From Prosopocoilus inquinatus (lineage: Eukaryota; Arthropoda; Insecta; Coleoptera; Lucanidae), in contig JAYKNF010000039.1 of the NCBI GenBank assembly GCA_036172665.1, positions 151,148 through 215,147 of the forward strand: DNA of 64,000 nucleotides. Direction: 5' to 3'. The number at the start of each line of letters is the position of its first letter. The stretch's first letter is position 1. The position numbers and the translations under genes were made by a program. This document shows, in pieces, positions 51,501 through 63,640 of the stretch. The notes beneath the pieces are model-generated. The model saw only the letters and a list, made by a program, of their open reading frames with translations, searched no databases and was not told the DNA's origin.

Positions 51501-53830
51501 CGATCCTTACTTATCTATCATGTTATTTGACGTTTGGATGGACTCCAGTAACTCTGATGTGAGATACGAAATTATCGGACGCAGCAGAAGCTGGAAATAG
51601 TTTCAAACGAAACAACACGCATTAGCGTTGTTCCTGTGATGTATCTAAACGATCCTTACTTATCTAACATGTTATTTGACGTTTGGATGGACTCCAGTAA
51701 GTCTGATGTGACATACGACGTTTTCGGACGCAGCAGAAGCTGGAAATAGTTCTAAACGAAACAACACGTATTAGCGTTGTTCCTGTGATGTATCTAATCG
51801 ATCCTTACTCATCTGTCACGTTATTTGACGTTTGAATTTACTCCAGTAACTCTGATGTGAGATACAAAGTTCTCGGACGCAGCAGAAGCTGGAAATAGTT
51901 TTGAACGAAACAACACGTATTAGCGTTGTTCCTGTGATGTATCTAATCGATTATTACTTATCTACTATATTATTTGACGTTTCGATGGACTCCAGTAACT
52001 CTAATGTGAGATACGAAGTTCTCGGACGCAGCTGAAGCTGGAAATAGTTTTAAACGAAACAACACGTATTAGCGTTGTTCCTGTGATGTATCTAATCGAT
52101 CCTTACTCATCTATCATGTTATTTGACGTTTGGATGGACTCCAGTAACTCTGATATGAGATACAAAGTTTTTGGACGCAGCAGAAGCTGGAAATAGTTTT
52201 GAACGAAACAACACGTATTAGCGTTGTTCCTGTGATGTATCTAATCGATCCTTACTTAGCTACTATGTTATTTGACGTTTCGATGGACTCCAGTAACTCT
52301 AATGTGAGATACTTAATTTTCCGACGCAGCAGCAGCTGGAAATAGTTTTAAACGAAACAACACGCATTAGCGATGTTCCTGTGATGTATCTAATCGATCC
52401 TTACTCATCTATCATGTTATTTGACGTTTGGATGGACTCCAGTAACTCTGATGTGAGATACAAAGTTTTTGGACGCAGCAGAAGCTGGAAATAGTTTTGA
52501 ACGAAACAACACGTATTAGCGTTGTTCCTGTGATGTATCTAATCGATCCTTACTTAGCTACTATGTTATTTGACGTTTCGATGGACTCCAGTAACTCTAA
52601 TGTGAGATACTTAATTTTCCGACGCAGCAGCAGCTGGAAATAGTTTTAAACGAAACAACACGCATTAGCGATGTTCCTGTGATGTATCTAATCGATCCTT
52701 ACTCATCTATCATGTTATTTGACGTTTGGATGGACTCCAGTAACTCTGATGTGAGATACAAAGTTTTTGGACGCAGCAGAAGCTGGAAATAGTTTTGAAC
52801 GAAACAACACGTATTAGCGTTGTTCCTGTGATGTATCTAAACGATCCTTACTTATCTAACATGTTATTTGACGTTTGGATGGACTCCAGTAACTCTGGTG
52901 TGAGATACAAAGTTCTTGGGCGCAGCAGGAGCTGGAAATAGTTTTAAACGAAGCAACACGCATTAGCGTTGTTCCTGTGATGTATCTAATCGATCCTTAC
53001 TTAGCTACTATGTTATTTGACGTTTCGATGGACTCCAGTAATTTTGATGTGAGATACGACGTTTTCGGACGCAGCAGAAGCTGGAAATAGTTTTAAACGA
53101 AACAACACGTATTAGCGTTGTTCCTGTGATGTATCTAATCGATCCTTACTCATCTATCATGTTATTTGACGTTTGGATGGGCTCCAGTAACTCTGAAGTG
53201 AGATACGAAGTTCTCGGACGCAGCTGAAGCTGGAAATAGTTTTAAACGAAACAACATGCATTAGCGTTGTTCCTGTGATGTATCTAATCGATCCTTACTC
53301 ATCTATCATGTTATTTGACGTTTGGATGGACTCCAGTAACTCTAATGTGAGATACGAAATTATCGGACGCAGCAGAAGCTGGAAATAGTTTTTAACGAAA
53401 CAACACGCATTAGCGTTGTTCCTGTGATGTATCTAAACGATCCTTACTTATCTAACATGTTATTTGACGTTTGGATGGACTCCAGTAAGTCTGATGTGAG
53501 ATACCAAGTTTTTGGACGCAGCAGGAGCTGGAAATAGTTTTAAACGAAACAACACGTATTAGCGTTGTTCCTGTGATGTATCTAATCGATCCTTACTTAT
53601 CTAACATGTTATTTGTTGTTTGGATGGACTCCAGTAACTTTGATGTGAGATACGACGTTTTCGGACGCAGCAGATGCTGGAAATAGTTTTAAACGAAACA
53701 ACACGTATTAGCGTTGTTCCTGTTATGTATCTAATCGATCCTTACTCATCTATCATGTTATTTGAGGTTTGAATGGACTCCAGTAACTCTGATGTGAGAT
53801 ACAAAGTTCTCGGACGCAGCAGAAGCTGGA
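48563..53830 (+). repeat. Increasingly divergent satellite segment
   Basis: About 35 monomers. The M27/M28-like pair recurs at 48021, 48617 and 49510, the last spacing being one base short of six monomers because of a single-T loss near 49367. From about 50 kb, singletons such as TTCGATTGACTCC (50640), AATTTACTCC (51836) and TTATTACTTATC (51951) become common. The long HOR order seen upstream can no longer be followed. No gene, foreign element or inversion seen. Confidence 0.85.
52156..52840 (+). repeat. 298-bp (two-monomer) tandem duplication
   Basis: 52156-52542 matches 52454-52840 at an offset of 298. The pair is marked by an otherwise unique TACTTAATTTTCCGACG string, present near 52311 and 52609. 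It is the smallest clear multi-monomer duplication in the window and lies in the divergent part, showing that exchange continued there too. Confidence 0.87.
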
Positions 53831-55585
53831 AATAGTTTTGAACGAAACAACACGTATTCGTCTTGTTCCTGTGATGTATCTAATCGATCCTTACTTATCT
53901 ATCATGTTATTTGACGTTTGGATGGACACCAGTAACTCTGATGTGAGATACGAAATTATCGGACGCAGCAGAAGCTGGAAATAGTTTTAAACGAAACAAC
54001 ACGCATTAGCGTTGTTCCTGTGATGTATCTAATCGATCCTTACTCATCTATCATATTATTTGACGTTTGGATGACCTCCAGTAACTCTGAGGTGAGATAC
54101 GAAATTATCGGACGCAGCAGAAGCTGGAAATAGTTTTAAATGAAACAACACGCATTAGCGTTGTTCCTGTGATGTATCTAATCGATCCTTACTCATCTAT
54201 CATGTTATTTGACGTTTCGATGGACTATAGTAACTCTGATGTGAGATACGAAGTTTTTGGACGCAGCAGGAGGTAGAAATAGTTTTAATCGAAACAACAC
54301 GTATTAGCGTTGTTCCTGTGCTGTATCTAATCGATCCTTACTTATCTATCATGTTATTTGGCGTTTCGATGGACTCCAGTAGCTCTGATGTGAGATACGA
54401 CGTTCTCGGACGCAGCTGAAGCTGGAAATAGTTTTAAATGAAACAACACGTATTAGCGTTGTTCCTGTGATGTATCTAATCGATCCTTACTCATCTATCA
54501 TGTTATTTGGCGTTTCGATGGACTCCAGTAGCTCTGATGTGAGATACGACGTTTTCGGACGCAGCAGCAGCTGGAAATAGTTTTAAATGAAACAACACGC
54601 ATTAGCGTTGTTCCTGTGATGTATCTAAACGATCCTTACTTATCTAACATGTTATTTGACGTTTGGATGGACTCCAGTAAGTCTGATGTTAGATACAAAG
54701 TTTTTGGACGCAGCAGGAGCTAGAAATAGTTTTAATCGAAACAACACGTATTAGCGTTGTTCCTGTGCTGTATCTAATCGATCCTTACTTATCTATCATG
54801 TTATTTGACGTTTCGATGCACTCCAGTAACTCTGATGTGAGATACGAAGTTTTCGGACGCAGCAGCAGCTGGAAATAGTTTTAAACGAAACAACACCTAT
54901 TAGCGTTGTTCCTGTGATGTATCTATTCGATCCTTACTCATCTATCATGTTATTTGACGTTTGGATGGACTCCAGTAACTCTGATGTGAGATACAAAGTT
55001 TTTGAACGCAGCAGAAGCTGGAAATAGTTTTGAACGAAACAACACGTATTAGCGTTGTTCCTGTGATGTATCTAATCGATCCTTACTTAGCTACTATGTT
55101 ATTTGACGTTTCGATGGACTCCAGTAACTATAATGTGAGATACGAAATTTTCGGACGCAGCAGCAGCTGGAAATAGTTTTAAACGAAACAACACATATTA
55201 GCGTTGTTCCTGTGATGTAACTAATCGATCCTTACTCATCTATCATGTTATTTGACGTTTGGACGGACTCCAGTAACTCTGATGAGAGATACGACGTTTT
55301 CGGACGCAGCAGAAGCTGGAAATAGTTTTAAACGAAACAACACGCATTAGCGCTGTTCCTGTGATGTATCTAATCGATCCTTACTCATCTAACATGTTAT
55401 TTGGCGTTTCGATGGACTCCAGTAACTTTGATGTGAGATACGAAGTTCTCGGACGCAGCTGAAGCTGGAAATAGTTTTGAACGAAACAACACGTATTAGC
55501 GTTGTTCCTGTGATGTATCTAAACGATCCTTATTTATCTAACATGTTATTTGAAGTTTGGATGGACTCCAGTAAGTCTGATGTGA

Positions 55586-55600
55586 GATACAGTTTTTGGA
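55586..55600 (+). repeat. Two-base deletion giving a 147-bp monomer
   Basis: GAGATACAGTTTTTGG lacks two A bases of the usual GATACAAAGTTTTTGG. The monomer becomes 147 bp, divisible by three, which keeps one frame open at 55477-55770. The 97 codons read through two satellite monomers and show the duplicated repeat, not a protein family. Confidence 0.88.
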
Positions 55601-56520
55601 CGCAGCAGGAGCTGGAAATAGTTTTAAACGAAACAACACGTGTTAGCGTTGTTCCTGTGCTGTATCTAATCGATCCTTACTTATCTATCATGTTATTTGA
55701 CGTTTGGATGGACTCCAGTATCTCTGATGTGAGATACGAAATTTTCGGACGCAGCAGAAGCTGGAAATAGTTTTATACGAAACAACACGCATTAGCGTTG
55801 TTCCTGTGATGTAGCTAAACGATCCTTACTTATCTAACATGTTATTTGACGTTTGGATGGACTCCAGTAAGTCTGATGTGAGATACAAAGTTTTTGGACG
55901 CAGCAGGAGCTGGAAATTGTTTTAAACGAAACAACACGTATTAGCGTTGTTCCTGTGATGTATCTAATCGATCCTTACTCATCTATCATGTTATTTGACG
56001 TTTGGATGGACTCCAGTATCTCTGATGTGAGATACGAAATTTTCGGACGCAGCAGAAGCTGGAAATAGTTTTTAACGAAACAACACGTATTAGTGTTGTT
56101 CCTGTGATGTATCTAATCGATCCTTACTTATCTAACATGTTATTTGATGTTTGGATGGACTCCAGTAACTTTGATGTGAGATACGACGTTTTCGGACGCA
56201 GCAGATGCTGGAAATAATTTTAAAGGAAACAACACGCATTAGCGTTGTTACTGTTATGTATCTAATCGATCCTTACTCATCTAACATGTTATTTGGCGTT
56301 TCGATGGACTCCAGTAACTTTGATGTGAGATACGAAGTTCTCGGACGCAGCTGAAGCTGGAAATAGTTTTAAATGAAACAACACGTATTAGCGTTGTTCC
56401 TGTGATGTATCTAATCGATCCTTACTCATCTATCATGTTATTTGACGTTTGGATGACCTCCAGTAACTCTGATGTGAGATACGAAATTATCGGACGCAGC
56501 AGAAGCTGGAAATAGTTTTA

Positions 56521-56540
56521 AACGAAACACGCATTAGCGT
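56521..56540 (+). repeat. Three-base deletion in the dyad arm
   Basis: AACGAAACACGCATTAGCG is three bases shorter than the usual AACGAAACAACACGC form, shortening the left dyad arm region. With the two-base loss near 55591 it accounts exactly for the five-base shortfall in the 3422-bp spacing of CGTCTTG markers. Confidence 0.87.
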
Positions 56541-59500
56541 TGTTCCTGTTATGTATCTAATCGATCCTTACTCATCTAACATGTTATTTGACGTTTCGAT
56601 GGACTCTAGTAACTCTGATGTGAGATACGAAGTTTTTGGACGCAGCAGGAGCTGGAAATAGTTTTAAACGAAACAACACGTATTAGCGTTGTTCCTGTGA
56701 TGTATCTAATCGATCCTTACTCATCTATCATGTTATTTGACGTTTGGATGGACTCCAGTATCTCTGATGTGAGATACGAAATTTTCGGACGCAGCAGAAG
56801 CTGGAAATAGTTTTTAACGAAACAACACGCATTAGCGTTGTTCCTGTGATGTATCTAAACGATCCTTACTTATCTAACATGTTATTTGACGTTTGGATGG
56901 ACTCCAGTAAGTCTGATGTGAGATACAAAGTTTTTGGACGCAGCAGGAGCTGGAAATAGTTTTAAACGAAACAACACGTATTAGCGTTGTTCCTGTGATG
57001 TATCTAATCGATCCTTACTTATCTAACATGTTATTTGTTGTTTGGATGGACTCCAGTAACTTTGATGTGAGATACGACGTTTTCGGACGCAGCAGATGCT
57101 GGAAATAGTTTTAAACGAAACAACACGTATTACAGTTGTTCCTGTTATGTATCTAATCGATCCTTACTCATCTATCATGTTATTTGACGTTTGAATGGAC
57201 TCCAGTAACTCTGATGTGAGATACAAAGTTCTCGGACGCAGCAGAAGCTGGAAATAGTTTTGAACGAAACACCACGTATTCGTCTTGTTCCTGTGATGTA
57301 TCTAATCGATCCTTACTTATCTATCATGTTATTTGACGTTTGGATGGACACCAGTAACTCTGATGTGAGATACGAAATTATCGGACACAGCAGAAGCTGG
57401 AAATAGTTTTAAATGAAACAACACGCATTAGCGTTGTTCCTGTGATGTATCTAATCGATCCTTACTCATCTATCATGTTATTTGACGTTTGGATGGACTC
57501 CAGTAACTCTGAAGTGAGATACGAAGTTCTCGGACGCAGCTGAAGCTGGAAATAGTTTTAAACGAAACAACACGCATTAGCGTTGTTCCTGTGATGTATC
57601 TAATCGATCCTTACTCATCTATCATATTATTTGACGTTTGGATGACCTCCAGTAACTCTGATGTGAGATACGAAATTATCGGACACAGCAGAAGCTGGAA
57701 ATAGTTTTAAATGAAACAACACGCATTAGCGTTGTTCCTGTGATGTATCTAATCGATCCTTACTCATCTATCATGTTATTTGACGTTTCGATGGACTCTA
57801 GTAACTCTGATGTGAGATACGAAGTTTTTGGACGCAGCAGGAGCTAGAAATAGTTTTAATCGAAACAACACGTATTAGCGTTGTTCCTGTGCTGTATCTA
57901 ATCGATCCTTACTTATCTATCATGTTATTTGGCGTTTCGATGGACTCCAGTAACTCTGATGTGAGATACGACGTTCTCGGACGCAGCTGAAGCTGGAAAT
58001 AGTTTTAAATGAAACAACACGTATTAGCGTTGTTCCTGTGATGTATCTAATCGATTATTTCTCATCTATCATGTTATTTGGCGTTTCGATGGACTCCAGT
58101 AGCTCTGATGTGAGATACGACGTTTTCGGACGCAGCAGAAGCTGGAAATAGTTTTAAATGAAACATCACGCATTAGCGTTGTTCCTGTGATGTATCTAAA
58201 CGATCCTTACTTATCTAACATGTTATTTGACGTTTGGATGGACTCCAGTAAGTCTGATGTGAGATACGAAATTATCGGACGCAGCAGAAGCTGGAAATAG
58301 TTTTAAACGAAACAACACGTATTAGCGTTGTTCCTGTGATGTATCTATTCGATCCTTACTCATCTATCATGTTATTTGACGTTTGGATGGACTCCAGTAA
58401 CTCTGATGTGAGATAGAAAGTTTTTGAACGCAGCAGAAGCTGGAAATAGTTTTGAACGAAACAACACGTATTAGCGTTGTTCCTGTGATGTATCTAATCG
58501 ATCCTTACTTAGCTACTATGTTATTTGACGTTTCGATGGACTCCAGTAACTATAATGTGAGATACGAAATTTTCGGACGCAGCAGCAGCTGGAAATAGTT
58601 TTAAACGAAACAACACATATTAGCGTTGTTCCTGTGATGTAACTAATCGATCCTTACTCATCTATCATGTTATTTGACGTTTCGATGGACTCTAGTAACT
58701 CTGATTTGAGATACGAAGTTTTTGGACGCAGCAGGAGCTGGAAATAGTTTTAAACGAAACAACACGTATTAGCGTTGTTCCTGTGATGTATCTAATCGAT
58801 CCTTACTCATCTATCATGTTATTTGACGTTTGGATGGACTCCAGTATCTCTGATGTGAGATACGAAATTTTCGGACGCAGCAGAAGCTGGAAATAGTTTT
58901 AAACGAAACAACACGCATTAGCGTTGTTCCTGTGATGTATTTAAACAATCCTTACTTATCTAACATGTTATTTGACGTTTGGATGGACTCCAGTAAGTCT
59001 GATGTGAGATACAAAGTTTTTGGACGCAGCAGGAGCTGGAAATAGTTTTAAACGAAACAACACGTATTAGCGTTGTTCCTGAGCTGTATCTAATCGATCC
59101 TTACTCATTTATCATGTTATTTGGCGTTTCGATGGACTCCAGTAGCTCTGATGTGAGACACGACGTTTTCGGACGCAGCAGAAGCTGGAAATAGTTTTGA
59201 ACGAAACAACACGTATTCGTCTTGTTCCTGTGATGTATCTAATCGATCCTTACTTATCTATCATGTTACTTGACGTTTGGATGGACACCAGTAACTCTGA
59301 TGTGAGATACGAAGTTCTCGGACGCAGCTGAAGCTGGAAATAGTTTTAAAGGAAACAACACGTATTAGCGTCGTTCCTGTGCTATATCTAATCGATACTT
59401 ACTCATCTATCATGTTATTTGACGTTTGGATGACCTCCAGTAACTCTGATGTGAGATACGAAATTATCGGACGCAGCAGAAGCTGGAAATAGTTTTAAAT

Positions 59501-62500
59501 AAAACAACACGCATTAGCGTTGTTCCTGCGCTGTATCTAATCGATCCTTACTCATTTATCATGTTATTTGGCGTTTCGATGGACTCCAGTAGCTCTGATG
59601 TGAGATACGACGTTTTCGGACGCAGCAGAAGCTGGAAATAGTTTTAAACGAAACAACACGCTTTAGCGTTGTTCCTGTGATGTATCTAATCGATCCTTAC
59701 TCATCTATCATATTATTTGACGTTTGGATGACCTCCAGTAACTCTGATGTGAGATACGAAATTATCGGACGCAGCAGAAGCTGGAAATAGTTTTAAATGA
59801 AACAACACGCATTAGCGTTGTTCCTGTGATGTATCTAATCGATCCTTACTCATCTATCATGTTATTTGACGTTTCGATGGACTCTAGTAACTCTGATGTG
59901 AGATACGAAGTTTTTGGACGCAGCAGGAGCTAGAAATAGTTTTAATCGAAACAACACGTATTAGCGTTGTTCCTGTGCTGTATCTAATCGATCCTTACTT
60001 ATCTATCATGTTATTTGGCGTTTCGATGGACTCCAGTAGCTCTGATGTGAGATACGACGTTTTCGGACGCAGCAGAAGCTGGAAATAGTTTTAAATGAAA
60101 CAACACGTATTAGCGTTGTTCCTGTGATGTATCTATTCGATCCTTACTCATCTATCATGTTAATTGACGTTTGGATGGACTCCAGTAACTCTGATGTGAG
60201 ATACAAAGTTTTTGAACGCAGCAGAAGCTGGAAATAGTTTTGAACGAAACAACACGTATTAGCGTTGTTCCTGCGATGTATCTAATCGATCCTTACTGAG
60301 CTACTATGTTATTTGACGTTTCGATGGACTCCAGTAACTATAATGTGAGATACGAAATCTTCGGACGCAGCAGCAGCTGGAAATAGTTTTAAACGAAACA
60401 ACACATATTAGCGTTGTTCCTGTGATGTAACTAATCGATCCTTACTCATCTATCATGTTATTTGACGTTTGGACGGACTCCAGTAACTCTGATGAGAGAT
60501 ACGACGTTTTCGGACGCAGCAGAAGCTGGAAATAGTTTTAAACGAAACAACACGCATTAGCGTTGTTCCTGTGATGTATCTAATCGATCCTTACTCATCT
60601 AACATGTTATTTGGCGTTTCGATGGACTCCAGTAACTTTGATGTGAGATACGAAGTTCTCGGACGCAGCTGAAGCTGGAAATAGTTTTGAACGAAACAAC
60701 ACGTATTAGCGTTGTTCCTGTGATGTATCTAAACGATCCTTATTTATCTAACATGTTATTTGAAGTTTGGATGGACTCCAGTAAGTCTGATGTGAGATAC
60801 AAAGTTTTTGGACGCAGCAGGAGCTGGAAATAGTTTTAAACGAAACAACACTTATTAGCGTTGTTCCTGTGATGTATCTAATCGATCCTTACTTATCTAA
60901 CATGTTATTTGTTGTTTGGATGGACTCCAGTAACTTTGATGTGAGATACGACGTTTTCGGACGCAGCAGATGCTGGAAATAGTTTTAAACGAAACAACAC
61001 GTATTAGCGTTGTTCCTGTTATGTATCTAATCGATCCTTACTCATCTATCATGTTATTTGACGTTTGAATGGACTCCAGTAACTCTGATGTGAGATACAA
61101 AGTTCTCGGACGCAGCAGAAGCTGGAAATAGTTTTGAACGAAACAACACGTATTCGTCTTGTTCCTGTGATGTATCTAATCGATCCTTACTTATCTATCA
61201 TGTTATTTGACGTTTGGATGGACACCAGTAACTCTGATGTGAGATACGAAATTATCGGACGCAGCAGAAGCTGGAAATAGTTTTAAATGAAACAACACGC
61301 ATTAGCGTTGTTCCTGTGATGTATCTAATCGATCCTTACTCATCTATCATGTTATTTGACGTTTGGATGGACTCCAGTAACTCTGAAGTGAGATACGAAG
61401 TTCTCGGACGCAGCTGAAGCTTGAAATAGTTTTAAACGAAATAACACGCATTAGCGTTGTTCCTGTGATGTATCTAATCGATCCTTACTCATCTATCATA
61501 TTATTTGACGTTTGGATGACCTCCAGTAACTCTGATGTGAGATACGAAATTATCGGACGCAGCAGAAGCTGGAAATAGTTTTAAATGAAACAACACGCAT
61601 TAGCGTTGTTAGTGTGATGTATCTAATCGATCCTTACTTATCTATCATGTTATTTGACGTTTCGATGGACTCTAGTAACTCTGATGTGAGATACGAAGTT
61701 TTTGGACGCAGCAGGAGCTAGAAATAGTTTTAATCGAAACAACACGTATTAGCGTTGTTCCTGTGCTGTATCTAATCGATCCTTACTTATCTATCATGTT
61801 ATTTGGCGTTTCGATGGACTCCAGTAACTCTGATGTGAGATACGACGTTCTCGGACGCAGCTGAAGCTGGAAATAGTTTTAAATGAAACAACACGTATTA
61901 TCGTTGTTCCTGTGATGTATCTAATCGATCCTTACTCATCTATCATGTTATTTGGCGTTTCGATGGACTCCAGTAGCTCTGATGTCAGATACGACGTTTT
62001 CGGACGCAGCAGAATTTGGAAATAGTTTTAAATGAAACAACACGCATTAGCGTTGTTCCTGTGATGTATCTAAACGATCCTTACTTATCTATCATGTTAT
62101 TTGAAGTTTCGATGCACTCCAGTAACTCTGATGTGAGATACGAAGTTCTCGGACGCAGCAGAAGCTGGAAATAGTTTTAAACGAAACAACACGTATTAGC
62201 GTTGTTCCTGTGATGTATCTATTCGATCCTTACTCATCTATCATGTTATTTGACGTTTGGAAGGACTCCAGTAACTATGATGTGAGATACAAAGTTTTTG
62301 AACGCAGCAGAAGCTGGAAATAGTTTTAAACGAAACAACACGTATTAGCGTTGTTCCTGTGCTGTATCTAATCGATCCTTACTCATCTAACATGTTATTT
62401 GGCGTTTCGATGGACTCCAGTAACTTTGATGTGAGATACGAAGTTCTCGGACGCAGCTGAAGCTGGAAATAGTTTTGAACGAAACAACACGTATTAACGT

Positions 62501-63105
62501 TGTTCCTGTGATGTATCTAATGGATCCTTACTTAGCTACTATGTTATTTGACGTTTCGATGGACTCCAGTAACTATAATGTGAGATACGAAATTTTCGGA
62601 CGCAGCAGCAGCTGGAAATAGTTTTAAATGAAACAACACATATTAGCGTTGTTCCTGTGATGTAACTAATCGATCCTTACTCATCTATCATGTTATTTGA
62701 CGTTTGGATGGACTCCAGTAACTCTGAAGTGAGATACGAAGTTCTCGGACGCAGCTGAAGCTGGAAATAGTTTTAAACGAAACAACACGCATTAGCGTTG
62801 TTCCTGTGATGTATCTAATCGATCCTTACTCATCTATCATATTATTTGACGTTTGGATGACCTCCAGTAACTCTGATGTGAGATACGAAATTATCGGACA
62901 CAGCAGAAGCTGGAAATAGTTTTAAATGAAACAACACGCATTAGCGTTGTTCCTGTGATGTATCTAATCGATCCTTACTCATCTATCATGTTATTTGACG
63001 TTTCGATGGACTCTAGTAACTCTGATGTGAGATACGAAGTTTTTGGACGCAGCAGGAGCTAGAAATAGTTTTAATCGAAACAACACGTATTAGCGTTGTT
63101 CCTGT

Positions 63106-63125
63106 GCTGTATCTATCATGTTATT
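63106..63125 (+). repeat. 19-bp deletion giving a 130-bp monomer
   Basis: TGTATCTATCATG replaces the usual longer segment in which TATCT and ATCATG are separated by 19 bases containing the ATCGATCC block. The ATCT sequence occurs at both ends of the lost piece, a short-homology deletion. It is a single copy in this window, so it was not amplified. Confidence 0.9.
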
Positions 63126-63491
63126 TGACGTTTGGATGGACTCCAGTAACTCTGATGTGAGATACGAAATTATCGGACGCAGCAGAAGCTGGAAATAGTT
63201 TTAAATGAAACAACACGCATTAGCGTTGTTCCTGTGATGTATCTAATCGATCCTTACTCACCTATCATGTTATTTGACGTTTGGATGGGCTCCAGTAACT
63301 CTGAAGTGAGATACGAAGTTCTCGGACGCAGCTGAAGCTGGAAATAGTTTTAAACGAAACAACACGCATTAGCGTTGTTCCTGTGATGTATCTAATCGAT
63401 ACTTACTCATCTATCATGTTATTTGACGTTTCGATGGACTCCAGTAACTCTAATGTGAGAAACGAAATTTTCGGACGCAGCAGAAGCTGGA

Positions 63492-63640
63492 AATAGTTTT
63501 AAACGAAACAACACGCATTAGCGTTGTTCCTGTGATGTATCTAATCGATCCTTACTCATCTATCATGTTATTTGACGTTTGGATGGACTCCAGTAACTCT
63601 GATGTGAGATACGAAATTATCGGACGCAGCAGAAGCTGGA
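63492..63640 (+). repeat. Representative consensus-like 149-bp monomer
   Basis: This copy carries the commonest base at nearly every diagnostic site and serves as a reference phase, starting at AATAG and ending at AGCTGGA. Hand count gives 31 G and 28 C (39.6% G+C) and 8 CpG, an observed/expected CpG ratio of about 1.37. In order it contains a TTTAAA run near the start, the AACAAC-N10-GTTGTT dyad at unit positions 16-37, a ClaI-type ATCGAT at 53-58, the diagnostic TTTGGATGG segment near 87-95, and a CAG-rich end. The start is arbitrary because the repeat is circularly permuted. Confidence 0.95.

Noticed and set aside
55477..55770. 97-codon open reading frame on the + strand
   Set aside because: It exists because a two-base deletion near 55591 makes one monomer 147 bp. 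Equivalent frames in hundreds of sister monomers are closed by stops, so no coding selection is visible.
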